Assembly: GCA_003553565.1 (NCBI GenBank)
Contig: PWER01000192.1
Location: forward strand, 1-36,875
Reading direction: 5' to 3'
Source: Nitriliruptoria bacterium
GTDB lineage: Bacteria > Actinomycetota > Nitriliruptoria > Euzebyales > Egibacteraceae
Length of the DNA stretch: 36,875 bases
Position 1 is the stretch's first letter. Each line of letters opens with the position of its first letter. Of the stretch, positions 22,960-30,991 are shown piece by piece. The position numbers and the translations under genes were made by a program. The notes below the pieces were generated by a model that was not told the origin of the DNA, ran no database searches, and saw only the letters and a program-made list of their open reading frames with translations.

Positions 22960-23940
22960 TCAGCGGTCGGAGGGAGGCTCGGTCCAGGGAGCGCGCTCCC
23001 AGGCGTCGAGCGCCTCCAGCGCCTGGCCCGCGCGGGCTGCGACAGCCGTGGCGACCGGCTCCGGTGAGAGGACGCGAGCGCGGCCACCGAGGCTCAGCAC
23101 GAACCGGATCGCCCATCCCCGGCGCCCCATGGGCGCGCGGATCACCAGGTGCTCGCCGGCGGGCTCGCGGCGTGCCCCGGGCAGCTGCTCGGCGACCCAG
23201 GCGTCCTCGTGGGCCACGCGCAGCACCAGCTGCTCGTCGTCTGCGGGGGGCCGGAAGCCTGGTGGGGGCAGCGGGTCGGGTGGGACGCGCACGCCGGCCG
23301 CGTCGTCGGGCGCCGGCGTGGCCTCCACCACCCGGTCCAGGCGGAAGTCGCGCGGGGCGTCGGCGCGTCGGCAGTGGGCCTGCAGATACCACACGCCCTC
23401 GGCGACGGTCAGCGCCCACGGCTCGACGGTGCGCTCGGTGCGCTCGCCGGCCGCGTCGAGGTAGTCCAGCCTGACCGGCGCGCCCCGGTCGAGGGCGCTG
23501 CGCACGGCCGTGGTGACGTCCTCGTCGGGAGCACCGACCGCCACGGTCACCGCCGCTGCGTCTCCGCCGAGCAGGGCCTCCAGGGCGGCTGCGACGCGCG
23601 TGAGCGCCTCGGTGTCGGCCACGCCCGGCAGACGCTGTGCGGCACGCACCGCCAGCAGGAGCGCCGCGGCCTCCTCGGGCGTGGGACGCAGGGGGCGCTC
23701 GAGGGCGTCGGCGAGGCGCACCGTGATCGCGTCGTCGACGAGGTGCACCTGGACGAGGTCTCCGCCGCCATAGCCGGGGACCCCGCAGTAGCCGAGGACG
23801 TCGAGGTCGGCGAGGAGCGCCTCGCGGTCCACGCCGAACCGGGCGCAGACCTCGTCGACGGGCGTGCCCGGGTGGGCCACCAGCCAGGGCACCACCACCA
23901 GCAGGCGCTCCAGGCGCTCCAGGGTCGCCACCGGGGTCAT
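22960..23940 (-). CDS. pafC: WYL-domain transcriptional regulator PafC
   Basis: 326 residues, ATG 23940. An N-terminal winged helix (LERLLVVVPWLVAHPGTPVDEVCARFGVDREAL) precedes a WYL domain whose core is VWYLQAHC, with RLDYLD and FRLDRV flanking. A WCX-type C-terminal part follows. In mycobacteria PafB and PafC act together as an activator of the LexA-independent DNA damage response, sensing single-stranded DNA through WYL. The order pafB-pafC with an ATGA overlap is conserved here. It is not part of the degradation machinery despite its name. Confidence 0.92.
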   Translation of the reverse strand: MTPVATLERLERLLVVVPWLVAHPGTPVDEVCARFGVDREALLADLDVLGYCGVPGYGGGDLVQVHLVDDAITVRLADALERPLRPTPEEAAALLLAVRAAQRLPGVADTEALTRVAAALEALLGGDAAAVTVAVGAPDEDVTTAVRSALDRGAPVRLDYLDAAGERTERTVEPWALTVAEGVWYLQAHCRRADAPRDFRLDRVVEATPAPDDAAGVRVPPDPLPPPGFRPPADDEQLVLRVAHEDAWVAEQLPGARREPAGEHLVIRAPMGRRGWAIRFVLSLGGRARVLSPEPVATAVAARAGQALEALDAWERAPWTEPPSDR

Positions 23941-24875
23941 GACCCGTGGCTTTCGGCCGGGTCGGACAGGGCGGCCAGGCGGTCGCGGGCGCGCTGCGCC
24001 AGCCAGCGCGGCTCGAGGATCACCACGTCGGGAGCCGCCGAGAGCGCCCAGGCCAGCAGCTCGTGCGGGTCCTCGTCGGCCAGCGTCAGCAGCGACCACT
24101 CGGCATCGACCGCGACGGCGTCGAGCCCACCGCGGTGCGGCCCGCGGACCGCCAGCCGCGCCGCCACCGGGTCGGGCGGGTCGGGCACGACCGCGGAGGT
24201 GTCAGGCGGGTCCTCCGGTGGGGTGAACGCGCCCGGCTCGCCCACCGGTCGCGCCTGGCCCTCGATGCGGTCGAGGCGGAACGCGCGCACCGCGTCGCGA
24301 TCGTGGTCACGGCCGACCAGGTACCAGCGTCCGCGGCGATGCACCAGGCCGTGGGGATCCACCGTGCGCTCGGCGGCCGCGCCGGTGGGCGTGCCGTAGG
24401 CGAACGCCACGGGCTCCCGGCGCAGCTGGGCGGCCAGCAGCGTGGGCAGGCGCTCACGGTCCAGGCGCAGCGCCACCGGTGGTGGTTGGGCGCCGCGGCT
24501 CGCACCGGGGGCGTCGGCGCTGACCTCGAGCTTGCGCAGCCCGCCCTGCGCCAGATCGCCGAGCCCGGTCACCTGCACCGCCACCGCCAGCGCACCGAGC
24601 TCCTCGGGGGCCAGGCGCAACGGCGGCAGGTCGGCGTGGCGACCGCGGATGCGGTAGCCGATCGCATCGCCGAAGCGGTCGGCGGCCACCGTCTCGATGG
24701 GCACGCCGAGCGCGCGCAGGTCCGCCTTGTCGCGGGAGAACATGCGCCGGAACGCCGCCTGGTCCGACTGACCGTACCCCGCGACGGTGGTGCGGACCTC
24801 CTCGGCGGTCATGGGGCGAGCCCGCTCGCGCAGGGCGATCAGGAGGTTGAGCAGGCGCTCCAGACGCTCGGCCAT
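23937..24875 (-). CDS. pafB: WYL-domain transcriptional regulator PafB
   Basis: 312 residues from ATG 24875 (MAERLERLLNLLIALR); the open frame runs further upstream, but the DNA there is the divergent promoter region. The winged helix spans about 1-60, including the dimer-interface-like stretch FRRMFSRDKADLRALGVPI. The WYL domain core is RWYLVGRD, with RTVDPHGL and AFRLDRI. PafB pairs with PafC to control DNA repair genes in mycobacteria. No SD is seen; TACCAT lies 7 nt before the ATG, so a leaderless mRNA is likely. Divergent from the PBP gene across 172 nt. Confidence 0.92.
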   Translation of the reverse strand: MAERLERLLNLLIALRERARPMTAEEVRTTVAGYGQSDQAAFRRMFSRDKADLRALGVPIETVAADRFGDAIGYRIRGRHADLPPLRLAPEELGALAVAVQVTGLGDLAQGGLRKLEVSADAPGASRGAQPPPVALRLDRERLPTLLAAQLRREPVAFAYGTPTGAAAERTVDPHGLVHRRGRWYLVGRDHDRDAVRAFRLDRIEGQARPVGEPGAFTPPEDPPDTSAVVPDPPDPVAARLAVRGPHRGGLDAVAVDAEWSLLTLADEDPHELLAWALSAAPDVVILEPRWLAQRARDRLAALSDPAESHGS

Positions 24876-24882
24876 GAGGCCG

Positions 24883-24888
24883 ATGGTA
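24883..24888 (-). promoter_or_regulatory. Candidate -10 (TACCAT) for leaderless pafB
   Basis: Minus strand TACCAT then exactly 7 nt to ATG, with no SD: the usual geometry of a leaderless actinobacterial transcript. Confidence 0.45.
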
Positions 24889-25047
24889 GGACGCCCATCC
24901 GGTTGCCCGCGATGTGCCATGCTGGGTCCATCGACCCGGTGGCCGAGGGGTTCGTGCGCCTCCCCTCGCAGCGGCGGGGACCGGCGACTGGCCGCACGCG
25001 GTCGGGCGACCGCGCCGGTGACGCGGTCCCGAGCCAGCGAGGACGCC

Positions 25048-27279
25048 ATGGTGGCGCACAGCCCACGTGTCAGGGTCGGCTCGATCGGGCGCTGGGGCAC
25101 CCGCGCGGCGGGCCTTGTGGTGCTCGGCGTGGTCGGGCTGCTGGTCGTCACGCTGACGCTCACCGCCGTGGTCCTGCCCGCGGCACGCTCGGTCAGCGAT
25201 GCCGTGGCGGTGGATCTCGATGTGCCGGCGGTCGAGGAGCTCGCCGAGCTCGAGCAGCGCAGCGCGGTGGTGGCGCCGGACGGCACCCCGCTGTCGACGT
25301 TCCATGCGGGCATCAACCGCCATCGCGCCTCGCTGGACGAGCTGCCCGACCACGTGTCGCAGGCGGTGCTGGCAGCCGAGGACCGGCGGTTCCGCGAGCA
25401 CGGCGGCTACGACCCGGAGGCGATCGCGCGGGCGGCGCTGGCCAACGTCCGGGCTGGCACGGTGGTCCAGGGCGGATCGACCATCACCCAGCAGCTGGCC
25501 AAGGCCATGGTCGGCGACGAGCGCACGCTGCAGCGCAAGATCGTCGAGCTGCGCCAGGCGCTGGCGCTGGAGGACGCGTTCACCAAGGACGAGCTCCTCG
25601 ACCAGTACCTCGACCACGTCTACCTGGGTGCGGGCGCCTACGGGGTGGGCGCCGGCGCCGAGGAGTACTTCGCGGTCGCAGCCGACGAGCTCGAGCCCGG
25701 CCAGAGCGCGCTGCTGGCCGGGATCATCCGCTCTCCCACCAACCTGAACCCCCGGGAGGCCCCCGAGGCCGCGCTGCGGCGCCGCAACGAGGTCCTGGCG
25801 ACCATGGCCGAAGAGGGGTGGCTGACCGCCGAGGAGCTCGCGGAGCTGCGCGCACGTCCGCTGGACCTGGCGCAGGGCAGCAGCGACGACGTCGTCGATC
25901 CTCACCTGATCGAGGCCGTGCGCCGCGAGCTCACCTGCGACCCGACCGCGGAGGCAGGCCAGCGCTGGCCGACCTGCTCGTCGGCGCTGGCGCGCGTGGG
26001 CGGGGCCACCAGCACCGACCGGTTCACCAGCCTGTACACCGGCGGCCTCACCGTCACCACCACCGTCGAGCCCAACCTGCAGGCGCTGGCCAACGAGCTG
26101 ATCCGCGAGCAGCTCCCCGAGCCCGACGGGGTCACCGCCGCGCTGGTGGCGGTCGATCCCCGCGACGGCCGGGTGCTGGCCGCCGCGAGCGGCCGCGACT
26201 TCGACGACGACGAGCTGCACCTGCCGCTGCAGGGGCGCCGCCAGCCGGGGTCGGCGTTCAAGCCGTTCGTCATGGCCGCGGCCCTCGAGGGCGGCGTCGA
26301 TCCCGCCACCCGCCTCGAGGGCAGAAGCGGCGCGACGTTCGGCGAGGACGTGCTCGACGACGACGAGGCGTGGCGCACCACCGGCGTGCGCAACTTCGGT
26401 GGTCGCAGCCACCCTGACCCGACGATGCACCAGGCCATGGAGGACAGCGTCAACACCGCCTTCGCCGACCTGATCCTGGAGGTCGGCCCGGCCGAGACCC
26501 GCGAGGTCGCCGAGCGCCTCGGCGTGGCCGAGAGCGCCTTCACCGGGTCTGCCGGCCCCGAGGACAACCCGTCCATGGCGCTCGGTGGCCTGCCGCGCGG
26601 CACCACGCCGCTGGAGCTTGCCACCGCGGTCGGGGCGATCACCCAGGGCGGGGCGCTGGTGGCGCCGCACCTGGTGGGCGAGGTCGCTGACGCCGAGGGC
26701 GTGGTGCGCCACACCGCGCCGACGACGCCCAACCAGGTGCTGGACACCGACACGGCGCAGGCCGTCACCGGTGCGCTGCTCGGTGTGGTGGAGCGCGGCA
26801 CCGGCACGGCTGCCCAGCTGCCTGGCTGGGACGTGGCCGGCAAGACGGGCCCCACCCAGGAGCAGCGCGACGTGTGGTTCGTCGGTGCCACCCCGACGCT
26901 GTCGGTGGCGGTGTGGATCGGCCACCCCACCGAGAGCGTGACGCTGACGGGGATCTCCTCCTCGGGGACCGCCGCGCCGCTGTGGCGCGACTTCGTCGCC
27001 GAGGCCCTCGCCGATCAGGAGCCCCAACGCTTCGCGGGCGTGTCGTCGCAGGGACCCGAGCCCGAGCCGCGCGTGGCCGAGCCCGCTCCAGACGAGGACA
27101 CCGGGCCCGACGCCGCGCCGGCCGCAGTGCCCGCCCCCGCCTCCGAGCCGGAGCCCGATCCCGAGCCGGCTGCGCCGCCCGAGGATCCCGGCAGCGCGGA
27201 CGAGCAGGACGATCCAGAGGCCGAGTCGGGCGGGCAGGGCCAGGCAGCCGAGGACGCCGATCAGGCACCGGACCCCTAG
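25048..27279 (+). CDS. Bifunctional penicillin-binding protein, PBP1A-like
   Basis: 743 residues, ATG 25048, with GAGG close upstream. A single N-terminal membrane helix (about 21-45) precedes a GT51 glycosyltransferase domain: AEDRRFREHGG (catalytic Glu111), GGSTITQQLAK. The transpeptidase domain has SAFK (Ser402, Lys405), SVN (467-469) and KTG (599-601), followed by Pro where most homologues have Thr or Ser. It polymerises and cross-links peptidoglycan outside the membrane. Cys297 and Cys310 could form a disulfide. The tail after about 670 is Pro/Ala/Glu/Asp-rich and probably disordered; no PASTA domains. The gene sits on the opposite strand between pafB and pafA. Confidence 0.93.
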   Translation: MVAHSPRVRVGSIGRWGTRAAGLVVLGVVGLLVVTLTLTAVVLPAARSVSDAVAVDLDVPAVEELAELEQRSAVVAPDGTPLSTFHAGINRHRASLDELPDHVSQAVLAAEDRRFREHGGYDPEAIARAALANVRAGTVVQGGSTITQQLAKAMVGDERTLQRKIVELRQALALEDAFTKDELLDQYLDHVYLGAGAYGVGAGAEEYFAVAADELEPGQSALLAGIIRSPTNLNPREAPEAALRRRNEVLATMAEEGWLTAEELAELRARPLDLAQGSSDDVVDPHLIEAVRRELTCDPTAEAGQRWPTCSSALARVGGATSTDRFTSLYTGGLTVTTTVEPNLQALANELIREQLPEPDGVTAALVAVDPRDGRVLAAASGRDFDDDELHLPLQGRRQPGSAFKPFVMAAALEGGVDPATRLEGRSGATFGEDVLDDDEAWRTTGVRNFGGRSHPDPTMHQAMEDSVNTAFADLILEVGPAETREVAERLGVAESAFTGSAGPEDNPSMALGGLPRGTTPLELATAVGAITQGGALVAPHLVGEVADAEGVVRHTAPTTPNQVLDTDTAQAVTGALLGVVERGTGTAAQLPGWDVAGKTGPTQEQRDVWFVGATPTLSVAVWIGHPTESVTLTGISSSGTAAPLWRDFVAEALADQEPQRFAGVSSQGPEPEPRVAEPAPDEDTGPDAAPAAVPAPASEPEPDPEPAAPPEDPGSADEQDDPEAESGGQGQAAEDADQAPDP

Positions 27280-27298
27280 GGCGCCGCCCCTGCTCCAC

Positions 27299-27336
27299 CC
27301 CGCTGCGCCCGGCTGGGGCATGCCCCGCGCAGCGGG
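27299..27336. terminator. Strong bidirectional hairpin, PBP/pafA
   Basis: CCCGCTGCGC (27299-27308) and GCGCAGCGGG (27327-27336) form a perfect 10-bp stem. The 18-nt loop contains the palindrome GGGGCATGCCCC. It lies between the stops of convergent genes, ending one base before the pafA stop. No U-tract, as is usual in high-GC actinobacteria. Confidence 0.6.
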
Positions 27337-27337
27337 C

Positions 27338-28693
27338 TCACATGCTGGCGATGAGCTTGGCGACCCGGTCGTCCTCGCTGCGGAAGGGGTCCTTGCACAG
27401 CACCGTGCGCTGCGCCTGGTCGTTGAGCTTGAGGTGCACCCAGTCCACGGTGAAGTCGCGGCGCTTGCGCTTGGCGGCCCGGATGAACTCGCCGCGCAGG
27501 CGCGCCCGGGTGGTGGCCGGGGGATCCTGCATCGCGCCGAGGATCTCGTCCTCGGAGACGATCCGGTCGACCTTGTCGCGCTGGGCGAGCAGGTGATGCA
27601 GCCCGCGGCGCCGGTCGACGTCGTGGTACTGCAGGTCCAGCATCGCCACCCGCGGGTGGGACAGGGGCAGGTCGTGACGACGGCGGAAGTCCTCGACCAT
27701 GTGGTACTTCGCGACCCAGTCGACGGTCCGCGACAGCTTCAGCGGGTCCTCGGCCAGCATCTGCAGCGCGTGCCCCCACGCTGACAGGACCCGCTCGTCC
27801 TCGGCGGAGGCGCCGTGCGACTGCACGAACTGGCTGACGCGCTCGAAGTAGGCCTGCTGGATCTCCAGCGCGCTCATCTCCCGTCCGCTGGCCAGGCGCA
27901 CGCGGCGTCGACAGGTCATGTCGTGGCTGATCTCGCGGATCGCCCGGATCGGGTTGTCGAGGGTGAGGTCCCGCATGACCGCGCCGGACTCGACCATGCG
28001 CAGCACCAGGTCGGTGGTGGCCACCTTCAGCCAGCTGGCGTGCTCGCTCATGTTCGAGTCGCCCACGATCACGTGCAGCCGGCGGAAGCGCTCGGCGTCG
28101 GCGTGCGGCTCGTCGCGGCTGTTGATGATCGGACGGCTGCGGGTGGTCGCCGAGGACAGCCCCTCCCAGATGTGCTCGGCGCGCTGGCTGATCGCGAACA
28201 CCGCACCGCGCGGCGTGGCCAGGACCTTGCCGGCGCCGGAGAAGACCTGGCGGGTCACCAGGAACGGCAGCAGCGTGTCGGCCAGGCGCTGGAACTCCCC
28301 CACCCGAGCCACCAGGTAGTTCTCGTGGCTGCCATAGGAGTTGCCGGCGCTGTCGGTGTTGTTCTTCAGCAGCGTGATGCGCCCCGAGATGCCCTCCTCG
28401 GCCAGGCGGTGCTCGGCCTGCTCGACCAGCCCCTCGAGGATCCGCTCCCCCGCCTTGTCGTGGGCGATGACGCTGCGGACCGTGTCGCACTCGGGCGTGG
28501 CGTACTCCGGATGGGAGCCCACGTCCAGGTAGAGCCGCGCGCCGTTCTCGAGGAAGACGTTGGAGGAGCGCCCCCAGCTGACCACGCGACGGAACAGGTA
28601 GCGCGCGACCTCGTCGGGCGACAGCCGCCGCTGGCCCCGAAAGGTGCAGGTCACCCCGTACTCGACCTCGAGGCCGAAGATGCGGCGGTCCAT
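27338..28693 (-). CDS. pafA: Pup-protein ligase PafA
   Basis: 451 residues, ATG 28693, with AAGGAG 6 nt upstream. PafA uses ATP to join the C-terminal Glu of Pup to lysines of target proteins, marking them for the proteasome. It starts [18 protein letters not shown], and Asp57 in [10 protein letters not shown] is the catalytic base position. [33 protein letters not shown] and the C-terminal [24 protein letters not shown] are near-identical to mycobacterial PafA. Length equals the family norm. It lies on the minus strand between prcA and pafB, but plus-strand genes intervene on both sides. Its leader has two hairpins and a TACACT -10. Confidence 0.97.
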   Translation of the reverse strand: MDRRIFGLEVEYGVTCTFRGQRRLSPDEVARYLFRRVVSWGRSSNVFLENGARLYLDVGSHPEYATPECDTVRSVIAHDKAGERILEGLVEQAEHRLAEEGISGRITLLKNNTDSAGNSYGSHENYLVARVGEFQRLADTLLPFLVTRQVFSGAGKVLATPRGAVFAISQRAEHIWEGLSSATTRSRPIINSRDEPHADAERFRRLHVIVGDSNMSEHASWLKVATTDLVLRMVESGAVMRDLTLDNPIRAIREISHDMTCRRRVRLASGREMSALEIQQAYFERVSQFVQSHGASAEDERVLSAWGHALQMLAEDPLKLSRTVDWVAKYHMVEDFRRRHDLPLSHPRVAMLDLQYHDVDRRRGLHHLLAQRDKVDRIVSEDEILGAMQDPPATTRARLRGEFIRAAKRKRRDFTVDWVHLKLNDQAQRTVLCKDPFRSEDDRVAKLIASM

Positions 28694-28704
28694 GCGCGCT
28701 CCTT

Positions 28705-28745
28705 CCCGCCGATGGCGGGCGCCTCCGCGCGGTCGACGCGCGGAG
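28705..28745. other. Two hairpins in the pafA leader
   Basis: CCCGCC-GAT-GGCGGG (28705-28719), 6-bp stem, ends 3 nt before the SD. CTCCGCGCG-GTCGA-CGCGCGGAG (28723-28745), perfect 9-bp stem. Both would be transcribed from the TACACT element. They could attenuate or modulate translation; alternatively the 9-bp stem is an operator. Confidence 0.4.
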
Positions 28746-28757
28746 CACCTGGGCCGC

Positions 28758-28763
28758 AGTGTA
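28758..28763 (-). promoter_or_regulatory. TACACT -10 element before pafA
   Basis: Minus strand GGCCCTACACTGCGG, about 65 nt before the ATG. Predicted start near 28751, so both leader hairpins are transcribed. Confidence 0.45.
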
Positions 28764-28806
28764 GGGCCGTGCTGCGCGCCGCGGCGGGTCCAGGGATGCT
28801 GGGCGC

Positions 28807-29226
28807 ATGTGGCGCACGCTCCGCACCGTCCTGATCGGCGCTGTGCTGGTGATCGCGGTGGTCGCGATCGGCCTGGGTCGCACGCTCACCGAGCCTCCGG
28901 GGGATCCGGTGGACTGCGACGACCCCGTGGCCTGGGATCAGGCCGACGCGAGGGTCGGCGAGAGCGCCGCGGTGGAGGGGCCGGTCGCCGAGGTGACGTG
29001 GGCCCAGGACGTGGGAGGCGCGCCGACGTTCCTCAACCTCGGCGCGCCCCACCCCGACGAGCCCCGCTTCGACGTGGTGGTCTACGAGGAGACTCGCGAG
29101 GCCTTCGACGAGCCCCTGGAGGACCTCGAGGGCGAGCTCGTGTGCGCGGTGGGCAGCGTGGAGCAGCGCGACGGGGTGCCCCAGATCGTGCTGGGCGCGC
29201 CCCCGCAGCTGGTGCGCCAGGACTGA
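28807..29226 (+). CDS. Membrane-anchored OB-fold-like protein
   Basis: 139 residues, ATG 28807. One N-terminal hydrophobic helix ([17 protein letters not shown]), with no lipobox, anchors an extracytoplasmic domain. The domain reads as a small OB-fold: [64 protein letters not shown]. This is the pattern of nucleotide-excision/nuclease-associated OB-fold proteins found as stand-alone domains in many bacteria, though the ligand is unknown. Cys37 and Cys113 are single cysteines. It lies on the plus strand between pafA and prcA. No SD recognised. Confidence 0.75.
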   Translation: MWRTLRTVLIGAVLVIAVVAIGLGRTLTEPPGDPVDCDDPVAWDQADARVGESAAVEGPVAEVTWAQDVGGAPTFLNLGAPHPDEPRFDVVVYEETREAFDEPLEDLEGELVCAVGSVEQRDGVPQIVLGAPPQLVRQD

Positions 29227-29246
29227 CCTGCGTCCGGGCGGGTCAG
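29223..29246. terminator. Inverted repeat across two stop codons
   Basis: CTGACC (29223-29228) and GGTCAG (29241-29246) form a 6-bp inverted repeat. Each arm contains a stop codon, one for the OB-fold gene and one for prcA. Confidence 0.3.
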
Positions 29247-29920
29247 CCCTCCAGCGCCGCGCTCACGCGCTCGGAGGGCAGCCGGAAGAAGGTGCGCCGC
29301 CCCCGGGTGCGGTCCAGGCCGGCGACCTCGAGCTGCGAGGCGCCGAGCTCGCGGTCCTCGTTGGCGGCCAGGGCGTCGCGGGCGGTGCGCAGCGCGGCAT
29401 CGAGGTCGGCGTCGGGGTCGTGGTGCTCGGCCAGCTGGTTGTTGATGGCCTCGGCGCTGCCGCCGATCGCCACGTGGCGGTCCTCGTCGATGATGAAGCC
29501 GTCGTAGCGCACGTGGTAGAGCTCGACGCCGGCGCCGTTGACCTCGGCCACGAGCAGCTCGACCTCGAAGGGCTTGGAGCCCTCGGTGAACCCGGCGCCG
29601 AGGAAGCTCGCGTAGGCGTTGGCCAGGCTGCGACCGGTCACGTCGGCGCGCGCGTACTGGTAGCCCTTCACGTCGGCCATGCGGATGCCCGCCACGCGCA
29701 GCTGCTCGAACTCGTTGTAGCGGCCCACCGCCGCGAAGGCCACGTGGTCGTAGATCTCGCTGACCTTGTGCAGGCTCGTGGAGGGGTTGGCGGCCACGAA
29801 CAGCATGCCGTCGCGGTACGACAGGGCCACCACCGAGCGCCCTCGGCTGATGCCCTTCTGGGCGAACTCGGCCCGGTCCTTCATCAGCTGCTCGGGGCTG
29901 ACGTAGGGCATCATGCCCAC
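29243..29920 (-). CDS. prcA: Proteasome subunit alpha
   Basis: 225 residues from GTG 29920, decided by AGGAGG 5 nt upstream. PrcA forms the outer, gating rings of the 20S core and docks the ATPase ring. The N-terminus YVSPEQLMKDRAEFAQKGISRGRSVVAL matches bacterial PrcA, followed by LFVAANPSTSLHKVSEIYD, VGRYNEFEQLR, DVTGRSLANAYA and FEVELLVAEV. Shorter at the C-terminus than the 248-residue mycobacterial protein. 104 nt after prcB on the same strand. Confidence 0.96.
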   Translation of the reverse strand: MGMMPYVSPEQLMKDRAEFAQKGISRGRSVVALSYRDGMLFVAANPSTSLHKVSEIYDHVAFAAVGRYNEFEQLRVAGIRMADVKGYQYARADVTGRSLANAYASFLGAGFTEGSKPFEVELLVAEVNGAGVELYHVRYDGFIIDEDRHVAIGGSAEAINNQLAEHHDPDADLDAALRTARDALAANEDRELGASQLEVAGLDRTRGRRTFFRLPSERVSAALEG

Positions 29921-29925
29921 GGTGG

Positions 29926-29931
29926 CCTCCT
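29926..29931 (-). promoter_or_regulatory. Shine-Dalgarno site deciding the prcA start
   Basis: AGGAGG on the minus strand, 5 nt before GTG 29920. An in-frame ATG at 29914 would be 11 nt away, so GTG is preferred. Confidence 0.65.
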
Positions 29932-30024
29932 CTCGCCTGGTGCGGTCGTGGTGGGTGCGTGGTGCGGCGGCGCCGAGCGCTGTGGCGCGTGCGGGGTCGT
30001 GGCGTCAGCGGGGTGAGCGCCCGG

Positions 30025-30831
30025 TCACTGCTGGCGGGCGCTGACCACGCGGTCCATGCGCTCGCGCAGCTCGTCCTCGGGCAGCTCGCGGTAGCCCTCG
30101 GCGTCGATCATCGACACCAGCGGGTAGATGCCGCGCACCACGTCGGGACCGCCGGTGGCGGCGTCCTCGTCGGCGGCGTCCCACAGCGCCTCGAGGCACA
30201 TGTCCACCACGGCGTCGCGGCCGAGGTCGGGGCGGTAGCGCGCCTTGAGGCTGCCGCGCGCATCGCGGCCACCCGAGCCCTGCGCGGCGAAGCGCTGCTC
30301 CTCGTAGCGGCCCCCGGCGACGTCGAACTCGTAGATGCGGCCGGTGTCGGCGAGCATGTCGTAGCCGGCGAACAGCGGCACGACCACCAGGCCCTGCAGC
30401 GCCATGGGCAGGTTGGCGCGCACCATCTGGCCGAGCTTGTTGGCCTTGCCTTCCAGCGACAGCGGGCCGTTCTCGACCTTCTCGTAGTGCTCGAGCTCGG
30501 TGGCGAAGATCTTGGCGAGCTCCATCGCGGGTCCGGCGGCGCCGGAGATGGCGATCGCCGAGGTCGAGTCGGCCTCGAACACCTTGCGCATGTCGCGCTT
30601 GGAGATGACGTTGCCGGCGGTGGCGCGGCGGTCGCCCGCGACGATGACGCCGTCGTCGTAGGCCACCGCGATGACGGTGGTGCCCTCGACGTGGGGGATC
30701 GCCTCGCCGCCCCGCGCCAGCGCCTCGGGCAGCGCGTCGGGCAGGTGGCGCTCCAGCAGCCGTGAGAAGCTCGGCCCCGCGAGGTCGAACGGCTCGGGCA
30801 GCGCCTGGTGCAGCGACAGGTCTCGGCTCAC
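30025..30831 (-). CDS. prcB: Proteasome subunit beta (catalytic)
   Basis: 268 residues from GTG 30831, with GGGAGG 6 nt upstream. A 50-residue propeptide ends HVEG, and Thr51 is the predicted N-terminal nucleophile (G|TTVIAV). Asp67 and Lys83 occupy the catalytic Asp17/Lys33 positions (AGDRRAT, MRKV). LEHYEKVENGPLSLEGKANKL, MALQGLVVVPLFAGYD, QGSGG and TGGPDVVRGIYP are family hallmarks. PrcB forms the inner rings that cut pupylated proteins. Upstream is the acyl-CoA ligase, not dop or pup, so the classical operon is broken here. Confidence 0.97.
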   Translation of the reverse strand: MSRDLSLHQALPEPFDLAGPSFSRLLERHLPDALPEALARGGEAIPHVEGTTVIAVAYDDGVIVAGDRRATAGNVISKRDMRKVFEADSTSAIAISGAAGPAMELAKIFATELEHYEKVENGPLSLEGKANKLGQMVRANLPMALQGLVVVPLFAGYDMLADTGRIYEFDVAGGRYEEQRFAAQGSGGRDARGSLKARYRPDLGRDAVVDMCLEALWDAADEDAATGGPDVVRGIYPLVSMIDAEGYRELPEDELRERMDRVVSARQQ

Positions 30832-30937
30832 GGTCGGCCTCCCGCGCCCGCTCGGGCACGTGCGGGGCGCATCTCTCGGTTCGGGTCCCGCGCCGGGGCG
30901 CAGGCGTGGTTGGGACCGCTGCGCGCGGCCGCACGGC

Positions 30938-30943
30938 ACCCTA
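30938..30943 (-). promoter_or_regulatory. Candidate -10 (TAGGGT) for prcB
   Basis: Minus strand TAGGGT fits TAnnnT, about 107 nt before the GTG. No clear -35. The 160-nt gap is too short for a pup gene. Confidence 0.3.
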
Positions 30944-30991
30944 CCACCGAGGCCGCACGCGCTCTCCGGTGGGTGTGTGCGCGGAGCAGCG

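Noticed and set aside
24454-27321. Long minus-strand open frame opposite the PBP (955 codons)
   Set aside because: The plus strand encodes an intact bifunctional PBP with all catalytic motifs; the antisense frame has no recognisable domain.
30832-30991. A pup gene upstream of prcB
   Set aside because: The gap is 160 nt, too short for Pup with its signals, and no GGE/GGQ-ending acidic frame is seen on either strand.
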